Assembly: GCA_902158735.1 (NCBI GenBank)
Contig: CABGHG010000002.1
Coordinates: 1 to 29,458 of the forward strand
DNA from: Candidatus Methanolliviera sp. GoM_oil
Lineage (GTDB): Archaea > Halobacteriota > Methanoliparia > Methanoliparales > Methanoliparaceae
Direction: 5' to 3'
Length of the DNA stretch: 29,458 nucleotides
Shown: positions 22,887-29,458 of the stretch, one piece after another
How positions within the stretch are numbered: the first letter of the stretch is position 1
Layout: each line of letters opens with the position of its first letter
Notes under the pieces: model-generated
Seen by the model: only the letters and a program-made list of their open reading frames with translations
Database searches by the model: none
Told to the model about the DNA's origin: nothing
Made by a program: the position numbers and the translations under genes

Positions 22887-24158
22887 TTATATCCCCACCA
22901 GATTCATCGAGATTATCAGGCAACTTATTCCTACTACGTCCATCACACTTGTGAGTAATGGTATCACCACATTATCAGGATCCAGACCCATCTTCCATGA
23001 AAAGGATGTGAAAAGATATGACATCAAAAGGGAGATGAATGTTATCATCGCTCCGCCGACCATACAAAGATAAAAGATATTGAAAAATCCGGGACTGCTG
23101 AAACCCATCTTCATCGAGACTAAGTTTAATATTAGTGCCAATGCTGGAAAGATGCAAAGAGAGAGGATGAAAAACGGAAAAAAACTTTTTATCGTCTCCC
23201 AACTCGGCAGAATGCCAAGTTTCTTCTCCTCGATACCGGTATAGAGGGATGATGATAACCTGGCGGCAAAGACGCTGCCCAGATTACCGCCCGTTTCATT
23301 GAAGGAGGGGACCAACATCAATATTGCCGTATATATGACCATCTCATCCATTTTATACCCCAAGATTAGCCCACTTGTAGTTGTAAATACGGCACAGACG
23401 ATGAACGTTGGAAGCGTCTGAACGAGAATCTCTCTTGAATTTTCTCTTCTAAAACCGTAATATAAGAGAAAAATGCCGATCAAAATTAAGATAATCGAGG
23501 CGATGGCATTATAATTCTTTAGATGTATGCTCAAGAGAGCTGCCAAGAATATGGAAGGGATCGTTATTATGTCACCCAATGCCGTTATTAGAGGAGTCGT
23601 GATATTGTCCGGATCCCAACCTTTTTTAAAGCTCTTAATGGAGATATATATGGTCGAGACCATCAATATTACGCCTGATATGAGACCGCCGATGATGGAG
23701 ATGAATATCAGATGGGAGAGAGGTATCATCTGAAACCCGAGAGCCCCCCCTATGAGATAGGCGAGAACTGCAAGCAGAAGTGACATGTTAAACGTCTGTG
23801 CGAAAGACGCATATATGTTGTCTATAATTAGAGGTGTTTTTTGAATTTTTGTGATTGCCGATGCATCGATCTCCCCACTATGCATCTTCGTTGCGAGCCT
23901 TGACCCCATCGAAGCAAAATTATTCCCCCGCATCCCAATCGCACCAGGGATTATTATGATGAGCCCTGGTAGAAGCAAAAGCAGTTCATTCATCCCTCCT
24001 AACGAGATTCCCGCTAAAATATCCGTGAAAGCACATATCATCAAAACGAGAAAGCTCTGTCTCAAAATTTCAGAAGAACTTTTTACACTCTTTAAAGCCG
24101 TGGCTAACCTTGTGTTTGATATCTTTGTGAAAACTTGGACTATCTCCTTCGAGCGCAT
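22887..24158 (-). CDS. MgtE/SLC41-type divalent cation transporter with two fused membrane domains
   Basis: This 423-residue protein consists only of membrane domains: two MgtE/SLC41 units in tandem. The first has GMRGNNFASMGSRLATKMHSG (75-95) and WDPDNITTPLITALGDI (181-197). The second has NETGGNLGSVFAARLSSSLYTG (287-308) and LDPDNVVIPLLTSVMDVVG (392-410). The acidic DPDN and GGN motifs are the cation path in MgtE. Bacterial MgtE has one such domain per chain and acts as a dimer, with N and CBS domains for gating; both are absent here, as in eukaryotic SLC41. Magnesium is the likely substrate. It has its own upstream TATA-like box and is convergent with tfb, 48 bp away. Confidence 0.85.
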   Translation of the reverse strand: MRSKEIVQVFTKISNTRLATALKSVKSSSEILRQSFLVLMICAFTDILAGISLGGMNELLLLLPGLIIIIPGAIGMRGNNFASMGSRLATKMHSGEIDASAITKIQKTPLIIDNIYASFAQTFNMSLLLAVLAYLIGGALGFQMIPLSHLIFISIIGGLISGVILMVSTIYISIKSFKKGWDPDNITTPLITALGDIITIPSIFLAALLSIHLKNYNAIASIILILIGIFLLYYGFRRENSREILVQTLPTFIVCAVFTTTSGLILGYKMDEMVIYTAILMLVPSFNETGGNLGSVFAARLSSSLYTGIEEKKLGILPSWETIKSFFPFFILSLCIFPALALILNLVSMKMGFSSPGFFNIFYLCMVGGAMITFISLLMSYLFTSFSWKMGLDPDNVVIPLLTSVMDVVGISCLIISMNLVGI

Positions 24159-24240
24159 AGATCATACCCACGTTATTTGGCGGCTTTTTTCTCATCGTTG
24201 TGTCTGCCTCTTTAGAGGTTAGGGTAGTTTTGTAAAAGAG

Positions 24241-24251
24241 ATATTTAAAAG
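24241..24251 (-). promoter_or_regulatory. Possible TATA box of the MgtE-like gene
   Basis: On the minus strand CTTTTAAATAT predicts a start near 24220 and a leader of about 60 nt. Confidence 0.4.
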
Positions 24252-24319
24252 TTTCTTACCGATTTGCGACTATACTGAAATGGTATCGCCTAAAAAGTGA
24301 GTTGAATATTTCCGATAAC

Positions 24320-24348
24320 AAAAATAAAAAAAGAAAAAAGAGAGAGAA
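24320..24348 (-). terminator. T-rich terminator of the mcr operon
   Basis: Immediately after the mcrA stop the minus strand reads a pyrimidine run with T6, T7 and T5 tracts. Such oligo-T clusters are typical archaeal terminators and mark the operon's end. Confidence 0.7.
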
Positions 24349-26016
24349 TTACTTGGCTGGTATTATCAAACTCCTCTCTCCCGCAGGCGAGAACTCTCTC
24401 AAGGCTCCCTTTGCATACTCCTCTCTCACCCTCGAGTAGTCGAATTTGAGGGATGGATCTGCAAATGCCACCTTCACCAGTGGGTTTAAGACATACCCAT
24501 CTCCCACGGCATAGTGCGCTGCCGCAGAGATCCCCGCATATTCACCCTGGTGGCCCACATTCATCGCATAGTTCGGATAGTTTGGCCCCCTCAGCTCGAG
24601 CGGCTCGCCCTCATCTCCCCTGATTGAGAAGGTGTTCGTGGAACCACACTGATCCTGCAGGTCGTAACCGTAGAATCCGAGCCTTCCGTGTTTCTCCTTG
24701 TGGAGAAGCATGTGTAGATACCATCCGCTAAGGCCTGCCTGTGCATGTCCAGTCGCCAGAGAACAGCTGATCGCTGTGCCTGCCGCGCCTACACCCGCTC
24801 TCTGTGAACCGCCGAAGTGATCCTCAAGAAGCGTTGGATAATCATCGTACTGCTCCAGCGCATACAGCGTCACCTCCGTACCTACGTCAAGCACGGTATC
24901 CATCGTCGCAGGTGCCTCTGCAATCCCTCCGTACTTCTTGTTTATGTAATCGACGCCATAGTACGTAAAGTCGTCAAGTATGTCGTCTGTGTATGCGGCA
25001 GTTGCGTACTGCGTGAATCCGACACCACCAGACATGTATGACCCGAGCCATATCTGATCGTAGAGCATGACCCCAGCCGCGACGACTTCAAGGGAAGCCC
25101 TCGCAGGATCATCCGGATGTATCCTGTTCGCCTGTATGATATCGCCCAGAAGACCAAACTGGAGACCTCCAGGTTCATTTGGTCCTCTAGCCCTCCTTGC
25201 CGGTAATATGGATGCCATATCAAGCGCTGCTGCATGTTTAGCTGCATAAGCAAAGTCAGCTACGGCTGCCTCACCGGCACATAGATGGTATGCATCTATC
25301 ATCGCCATAGAGATCTGCATGGCGGACCACCTCTTCGTTGTACCACCGTCGCACGTTCTAACTACGGTCGTTGGTATGTGAACCGCCTGCCACAAACTCT
25401 TCCCTATCGCCTCTTTCAGTTGTTTTGCCTGATCCTCGGGGAACAACTTATTTATGTCGATTAGATATTGATCCTCTATCTCATCGGCGAGTTCATCGTC
25501 TCCGGTGAAGACTTTTACGTAGCAGTCATCGACCAAACCTGGATGTGTCTCTACCATATGCTCCTGAACAACGGCGGCTCCGGGCATCGCGTGGTTTATT
25601 ATATGCATATACTCGTTGATCGTCTCCGGAGTAACTTCCTTACCCAGTCTCCTCTCAAGCACGTTGTGTGCCGTGTCCAGACCGACGATCGTCGTTCTCC
25701 TTATGTCGTCCCAGAACTGCTGCATCGCGGCGTTGTTCACAAAGTGCAGATCGTCTCCCTCGCAGTAAGTCTCCGTCGTGGATGGTTTGTACGGCATCAA
25801 AACGCGCTGACCGAGAGGAATACCACCGAGATGCAACATCGGATCGTATCCGGATATTCCCCTCTCCTTCGTTATCTTGTCGCCCCATTTTTTAAACTCC
25901 ATCTTCCTTTCGGACTGCTCGATGCCCATTCCGACATGCTTCATCACTTTACCCTTTGGATCTTCCTCAAATTTCTTGCTCAAGGCTTCCACAAATCTTT
26001 TCTCTACTCCTGCCAT
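24349..26016 (-). CDS. mcrA: Methyl-coenzyme M reductase subunit alpha
   Basis: This 555-residue subunit holds coenzyme F430 and the active site that forms or activates methane. The Ni-ligand Gln151 is in VVQEHMVETHPG, and active-site Tyr337 in GGVGFTQYATAAYTD. Residues modified in Methanothermobacter Mcr are all conserved: His261 (N-methyl), Arg275 (5-methyl) in PARRARGPNEPGG, Gln405 (2-methyl) in FGGSQRA, Gly450 (thioglycine), Asp455 and Cys457 (S-methyl) in GYDLQDQCG. The Gln405 and the absence of a Cys-rich patch separate it from ANME-1 McrA, and the conserved pocket speaks against an alkyl-CoM Acr. It is last in mcrBDCGA, 12 nt after mcrG, with a GGAGTGA ribosome binding site and a T-rich terminator behind it. 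Confidence 0.99.
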   Translation of the reverse strand: MAGVEKRFVEALSKKFEEDPKGKVMKHVGMGIEQSERKMEFKKWGDKITKERGISGYDPMLHLGGIPLGQRVLMPYKPSTTETYCEGDDLHFVNNAAMQQFWDDIRRTTIVGLDTAHNVLERRLGKEVTPETINEYMHIINHAMPGAAVVQEHMVETHPGLVDDCYVKVFTGDDELADEIEDQYLIDINKLFPEDQAKQLKEAIGKSLWQAVHIPTTVVRTCDGGTTKRWSAMQISMAMIDAYHLCAGEAAVADFAYAAKHAAALDMASILPARRARGPNEPGGLQFGLLGDIIQANRIHPDDPARASLEVVAAGVMLYDQIWLGSYMSGGVGFTQYATAAYTDDILDDFTYYGVDYINKKYGGIAEAPATMDTVLDVGTEVTLYALEQYDDYPTLLEDHFGGSQRAGVGAAGTAISCSLATGHAQAGLSGWYLHMLLHKEKHGRLGFYGYDLQDQCGSTNTFSIRGDEGEPLELRGPNYPNYAMNVGHQGEYAGISAAAHYAVGDGYVLNPLVKVAFADPSLKFDYSRVREEYAKGALREFSPAGERSLIIPAK

Positions 26017-26028
26017 TATAGATCACTC

Positions 26029-26790
26029 CTAAATTTTGAGCTGGTACCCCGCCATCGATCTGGACCTATGTATGCGCTGTACAAATTGGACGACTTCTTC
26101 ATCAGATCTTATCCCTATTCCATCTTTTCTAAATATCGTCGTCTTCTCCTTTCTCTCATCTTCCGTTAGGGGCTTTCCAACTGATATCTTCTTATCGAGT
26201 GGCTCTCCAATCTGATTTTTTACGTAATATACATTTCCATCTTCGCCTAGCTCGGTTCTTCTCAACATATCGAACATCAAACCGTTCTCAAGAAGCCTTA
26301 AAGAGTGCCCGTGAACGGTCGCGCCCCTCATACTGCATAGCGCAGGTTCGTATACCTCAGATTCCAGGAGATCCTTTGTCATCTGTTCTACATCTCTCTC
26401 CCTCGCTTCCACGATCCATCTTCCTGATAGTGTTCCAGTATCCACTCCTCTGTACCTGTTATGCATCATCCATGCCCTGACATACGGAGTGGCTGGGGCG
26501 AAGTACATCGAATCTGTGAACTGGGTGTATCTGACCCTATCACCGGCTTTTGCTCCTTCCGTCGGTTCCACAAGTTCTCTGATCGGACAATCTGGTTCCT
26601 GCATCTCCTCTAACGGAGGATGTACGCTCTTATACGCCTCGCCGGGGGCTCTATGCCCCAATATCAAAGCCACATCTTCGTCGGATACTTCTCTCTGTTT
26701 TTCAAGCTCGTATTCGGGATCCAACAAGTTTTTCCTGTTTTCGCTTATCTTTGACTTGCCCGGATAATATTGCTTTTTATATTCTGCCAT
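26029..26790 (-). CDS. mcrG: Methyl-coenzyme M reductase subunit gamma
   Basis: This 253-residue subunit completes the alpha2-beta2-gamma2 complex and lines part of the active-site channel. It aligns along its whole length with the Methanothermobacter gamma chain: QYYPGKSKISENRKN (8-22), LILGHRAPGEAYKSVHPPLEEM (42-63), DRVRYTQFTDSMYFAPATPY, GTLSGRWIVEARERD and ATVHGHSLRL. No insertion or truncation is seen. It lies 11 nt after mcrC, with a GGAGG ribosome binding site. Confidence 0.98.
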   Translation of the reverse strand: MAEYKKQYYPGKSKISENRKNLLDPEYELEKQREVSDEDVALILGHRAPGEAYKSVHPPLEEMQEPDCPIRELVEPTEGAKAGDRVRYTQFTDSMYFAPATPYVRAWMMHNRYRGVDTGTLSGRWIVEARERDVEQMTKDLLESEVYEPALCSMRGATVHGHSLRLLENGLMFDMLRRTELGEDGNVYYVKNQIGEPLDKKISVGKPLTEDERKEKTTIFRKDGIGIRSDEEVVQFVQRIHRSRSMAGYQLKI

Positions 26791-26801
26791 TTTATACCTC
26801 C

Positions 26802-27473
26802 TTATCTTATGCTGTACTCTTCCAATAACGGGTTTATTACACTAAATATCTCATTCAACTTCGCTTTTGGACACGCCTGGCCACGTATGATCCCACTGAC
26901 AATTCCAGCAACAGTTCCTTCTGTCATGATATCTTCTTCTTTAGGCATCACGTACCTTGTCTTGACACCAACCTTTGCGAAATCCTCGAAATCCACCGGG
27001 GCTTGACAGATCACCATCGCAGGAAGATCTACATATCGGAGTATCGTTCTGACTTTATAGACGACGTGGCTTCTTATGTTTCCGTGATGAAGTATTAGCA
27101 GCTTAGCCGTCCTCAACTGTTGAACCTCCCTTCCGGTGATGCCAAAGTTTGGCCCCATACCTCTGGTCGCGCTCGGTGCATCTGGAGGTGTTCCAGCCCC
27201 CGAGTTGAGTACCAGAACACTCACCTGTATTCTCTCCTTTCTGAGCGCCGTTGTTATGTCGCAGACAGGTTTTGTTATATGCCGCCTTCCTGGGGACATC
27301 GCCAAGACAAGCACGTCGGATCTTTGTGCCTCCGCAAATGTGCCCCGCTGGGCCATTCCTCCGCCGATACCAAGTCCCATCCCTTCTCTGCACGCCACCA
27401 CTTCTGTCTCCCGGCCGAAATGCTCAAAACCTGAAGGGTTTTGACGTACTTTGAGCGGTTTTTGAAGAGTCAT
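26802..27473 (-). CDS. mcrC: Methyl-coenzyme M reductase operon protein C
   Basis: This 223-residue McrC is a component of the ATP-dependent A3a complex that reductively activates Ni in Mcr. Typical features are CREGMGLGIGGGMAQRGTFAE (28-48), DVLVLAMSPGRRHITKPVC (53-71), LNSGAGTPPDAPSATRGMGPNFG and IQLR-type GREVQQLRTAKL. Its ATG overlaps the mcrD stop by 4 nt (ATGA), so the two are translationally coupled. Having mcrC inside the operon is the arrangement of most methanogens and some ANME-2/Halobacteriota; to my knowledge ANME-1 operons lack it. Confidence 0.96.
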   Translation of the reverse strand: MTLQKPLKVRQNPSGFEHFGRETEVVACREGMGLGIGGGMAQRGTFAEAQRSDVLVLAMSPGRRHITKPVCDITTALRKERIQVSVLVLNSGAGTPPDAPSATRGMGPNFGITGREVQQLRTAKLLILHHGNIRSHVVYKVRTILRYVDLPAMVICQAPVDFEDFAKVGVKTRYVMPKEEDIMTEGTVAGIVSGIIRGQACPKAKLNEIFSVINPLLEEYSIR

Positions 27474-27946
27474 TTTGAGCCCAACTCGTATATTTCGTTG
27501 GATCGTGGATCCACAAGACCAAGAACCCTCTTATCCTTGATAACGCCGTATTTAGCATAGTCACTGGTTGTCATTCTTTCTTTAAAGAATTTACCACGTT
27601 TTATCGAAAACCTGCAGGGCATTATCTCATTGAGAGTTTCTTTTATTGTGCCAAATGCGTCCTTGTCTCCCAATTCCAGTAATATTCTTCCGAGATTTAT
27701 TTTAAGCTCGAAGACAATCCCACCTACCGTTATCTCCCTCCTATCTGGGTTATTTACAGGTACTCCCTTCGCCGGCCCGTACGGGATAGTATATGGTAAT
27801 CTGGGACCCTGGATGGCTATTCTAGTCACACCACCTATCTCTGACAATGTATCCAATATACGTTCGGTCGAATCCGCGCCAAGTAATCTCTGTGGGATTA
27901 TCTCGACCTGTATTGTGGAACCAGTTATCTCAGTGGAATTGGTCAT
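27470..27946 (-). CDS. mcrD: Methyl-coenzyme M reductase operon protein D
   Basis: This 158-residue McrD is an accessory protein that binds Mcr and is thought to assist F430 loading or assembly. It has the family start VEIIPQRLLGADSTERIL (about 15-32), then GPRLPYTIPYGPAKGVPVN and RREITVGGIVFELKINLGRI, and a C-terminal CRFSIKRGKFFKERMTTSDYAKYG. A frame extends to a TTG at 27985, but that would overlap a palindrome-rich spacer; the ATG at 27946 gives a typical length. The Shine-Dalgarno is weak. It follows mcrB after 78 nt containing two hairpins and overlaps mcrC by 4 nt. Confidence 0.93.
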   Translation of the reverse strand: MTNSTEITGSTIQVEIIPQRLLGADSTERILDTLSEIGGVTRIAIQGPRLPYTIPYGPAKGVPVNNPDRREITVGGIVFELKINLGRILLELGDKDAFGTIKETLNEIMPCRFSIKRGKFFKERMTTSDYAKYGVIKDKRVLGLVDPRSNEIYELGSK

Positions 27947-27978
27947 AAGCGAGTTTGAACGATTATAGAGATGCTCAA

Positions 27979-27991
27979 AAATCAAAGATTT
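27979..27991. repeat. Second small palindrome in the mcrB-mcrD spacer
   Basis: Arms AAATC and GATTT flank AAA, a variant of the AAATC-GAA-GATTT core, 9 bp from the larger palindrome. In RNA the two could form tandem hairpins or compete by pairing with each other. Confidence 0.45.
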
Positions 27992-28000
27992 CGTTGCATA

Positions 28001-28019
28001 CGCAAATCTTCGATTTGCG
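28001..28019. repeat. Palindrome directly after the mcrB stop codon
   Basis: Arms CGCAAATC and GATTTGCG flank a 3-nt loop, 5 nt after the mcrB stop and inside the operon. The 17-bp core is identical to that after rtcB (5909-5925). It may tune the ratio of mcrB to downstream subunits by termination or processing. Confidence 0.7.
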
Positions 28020-28024
28020 ACTAC

Positions 28025-29359
28025 TTACAAACTATCTTTTACCTCCTTGACTCCTTCTGAAACGTATTTTAGTGGCTCTCTGAACTCTGGAATTCTCCCA
28101 TAGGTGTCTCCTATCATCTTTGATGTTGACTCCGGCGAGAACATCTGAGTTCCGGCATCGAGTGCCATCGCGGCTGCTACCGCGGGAATTGCAAAGCCGG
28201 CAGCATGCCTCGTAACGATATGATTGCCATTGAAGATTCCTGGACCACCGCCACCGTATATCGAGTGGCTGAAGAAGCTCATGCCTACACCTGTGCCTTC
28301 TACCCTACCGAAGTCACATCCGGGCAACCCGGTCGCTCGTTCTAGTAGATCATTGTAATAGACCATTGTTGAAGAAACCCCCTGTGCAGCCCTTGCAGCT
28401 CCTTGGTTCACCATCACCGCGGCCATCAAACCTGCAACCGCATATGCGTTCCACATTGGTACATCATCGGTCGTAAAGAGCTGAAAGCCGCTTGGTGACT
28501 TTTGATCTGCTTGGACCACTCCATCCTCGACGGCCCTCTGGGCAATGTCTTGAACGACCGAGCCTGTGGTTCCTGTCTTTCCGTTTGCTTTTACCAGGTC
28601 ATATACCAGATTATTCGCGTTTAAACCTTGATATGCAAAACCCAACAACTGGTATCTCTCGAACGGACCAATACAATTTCCCATCTCGAACATGGCTGTC
28701 TCTTCAAATATGGACGCCAAAGCAACGGCATTCATCGCATTTTTATTCGTAATGGCGACGTAGTGATTCACTCCGATATTTCTCAACGCATAGCCGAGCC
28801 CTTCATCGTTCTGTGGTATGTTAAGCATGGAACTTATATTTGCCCCGTCCATCGCCATCGTATGCGGGTAAGAGCCCCACAGCGCTGCTTTGACGTAAGG
28901 TGCATCGAACATATCGATCTTGAATATCTCGACCAGTGCCTGTGTAGTGGCGCCTGCTGCGGTCGTCATCCCTGCGACGTATTCTCCTCCGGCATCTATC
29001 CTCGCCGTTGGAACCTGAAGCAGAAGTAATTTGCCGTCTCCTAAAACTTCTACGACCGTATCATCTCCTTCTTTCACCTGTGCCATCTGCTTCACTTTTT
29101 CCGCGATCTTCTCCGCATTACCCACAACATCGAGCTTCATCGTTCTGCTTCTTATCTTGTTGACTTTTCCACCGAGTTTACCCGTTTCCAGAGCCTTCTC
29201 AACCCCGCCAAGATTTATCGCCACAGTTCGTTTCGTCAGGTTTATTATCTTCTTGATCGCCGGGTTCACCAGTGGGCTTATTGCCTCCAATGGTACACCT
29301 TCCTCGATCAACTTTCCCCTGTCGCTATACAGGTCTATTTTTTCCTCGTATTTTACCAT
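28025..29359 (-). CDS. mcrB: Methyl-coenzyme M reductase subunit beta
   Basis: This 444-residue subunit contributes the second half of the active site. The motifs GPFERYQLLGFAYQGLNANN (231-250) and SIYGGGGPGIFNGNHIVTRH (366-385) are intact, with Phe362, Tyr368 and His380 at positions corresponding to the residues that contact coenzyme B and the methyl group. It is first in mcrBDCGA. A GGAGGTG ribosome binding site lies 4 nt before the ATG and a TATA box about 60 bp upstream, so the operon has a short leader (about 33 nt). The palindrome pair after its stop may separate its expression from mcrDCGA. Confidence 0.99.
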   Translation of the reverse strand: MVKYEEKIDLYSDRGKLIEEGVPLEAISPLVNPAIKKIINLTKRTVAINLGGVEKALETGKLGGKVNKIRSRTMKLDVVGNAEKIAEKVKQMAQVKEGDDTVVEVLGDGKLLLLQVPTARIDAGGEYVAGMTTAAGATTQALVEIFKIDMFDAPYVKAALWGSYPHTMAMDGANISSMLNIPQNDEGLGYALRNIGVNHYVAITNKNAMNAVALASIFEETAMFEMGNCIGPFERYQLLGFAYQGLNANNLVYDLVKANGKTGTTGSVVQDIAQRAVEDGVVQADQKSPSGFQLFTTDDVPMWNAYAVAGLMAAVMVNQGAARAAQGVSSTMVYYNDLLERATGLPGCDFGRVEGTGVGMSFFSHSIYGGGGPGIFNGNHIVTRHAAGFAIPAVAAAMALDAGTQMFSPESTSKMIGDTYGRIPEFREPLKYVSEGVKEVKDSL

Positions 29360-29415
29360 CCTTCACCTCCATTCATACACAATATATGGATCAAGAAGTC
29401 ATCAGAGATTGGTTC

Positions 29416-29423
29416 TATATAAA
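29416..29423 (-). promoter_or_regulatory. mcrB: TATA box of the mcr operon
   Basis: On the minus strand TTTATATA is preceded by the A-rich BRE-like run GAAAAA. It predicts a start near 29393. The leader ends with GGAGGTG at 29364-29370. Confidence 0.7.
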
Positions 29424-29458
29424 TTTTTCTTTGTGAGAAAAGTTAATAAGTCCGTAGC

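Larger units (their letters stand above)
24159..24348. other. Intergenic region between mcrA and the MgtE-like gene
   Basis: About 190 bp holding the MgtE TATA-like box, a small CCTCT-TT-AGAGG hairpin (24207-24218), a 13-bp sequence CGATTTGCGACTA (24260-24272) shared exactly with the mcrB 3' flank, and the mcr terminator. Confidence 0.5.

Noticed and set aside
24073..24195. A 41-codon minus-strand frame starting MRKKPPNNVGM that overlaps the start of the MgtE-like gene
   Set aside because: It is short and out of frame, shows no family match, and the MgtE N-terminus is already complete without it.
24196..24240. Possible magnesium-sensing riboswitch ahead of the MgtE-like gene
   Set aside because: Only a 5-bp hairpin is visible, and the known M-box and ykoK elements are bacterial and much larger.

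Overview
The window is archaeal chromosomal DNA from an Mcr-bearing archaeon, either a methanogen or a methane/alkane oxidiser. The evidence is a complete mcrBDCGA operon, an archaeal histone, archaeal TFB, an archaeal 7S SRP RNA, Nob1, archaeal-type LeuRS, type II GAPDH, archaeal ThiI, and TATA boxes about 27 bp upstream of many start codons. All catalytic and modified McrA positions look canonical. McrA lacks the Gln-to-Val change and the Cys-rich patch described for ANME-1, and it is not a divergent Acr-type alkyl-CoM reductase. The order cannot be fixed from sequence alone. A butyryl-CoA:acetate CoA-transferase-like gene elsewhere in the window leaves open an alkane- or fatty-acid-linked lifestyle, as in Methanoliparia- or Syntrophoarchaeum-like lineages, but does not prove one.

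Layout. 1-2 kb: a truncated hotdog thioesterase diverges from a ROK sugar kinase, followed by a DUF2119 protein. 2-5.4 kb: a three-gene export operon (surface-anchored COG1361-like protein, FtsX/MacB permease, LolD/MacB-type ATPase). 5.4-7.4 kb, minus strand: rtcB followed by a DUF2115/UPF0305 protein. 7.4-7.7 kb: a decayed TnpB (IS200/IS605-type) remnant. 7.8-10.9 kb: thiI-larE converging on fdhD, three enzymes that move sulfur. 11-13.4 kb: type II GAPDH, then the CoA-transferase. 13.5-16.4 kb: leuS. 16.4-18.1 kb: a gene-poor, AT-rich stretch holding one exported PsbP-like protein, several inverted repeats and a TPR-gene fragment. 18.1-20.1 kb: nob1-gfcR (pyrE-like), histone and SRP RNA. 20.1-21.7 kb: an ACT-domain regulator with homoserine dehydrogenase. 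21.8-24.2 kb: tfb and a double-domain MgtE/SLC41 cation transporter. 24.3-29.4 kb: mcrBDCGA.

The most unusual items are a ThiI with two PP-loop domains in tandem, the first degenerate and without a nucleotide-binding loop, and with no convincing start codon; a palindrome family (AAATC-GAA-GATTT core) that directly follows the rtcB and mcrB stop codons, including the mcrB-mcrD gap; a set of TTTTACA/TGTAAAA dyads around the PsbP-like gene; and an FdhD without its usual CxxC. I found no clear new multi-gene system, CRISPR array or tRNA. No database search was possible, so family names rest on recognised motifs.
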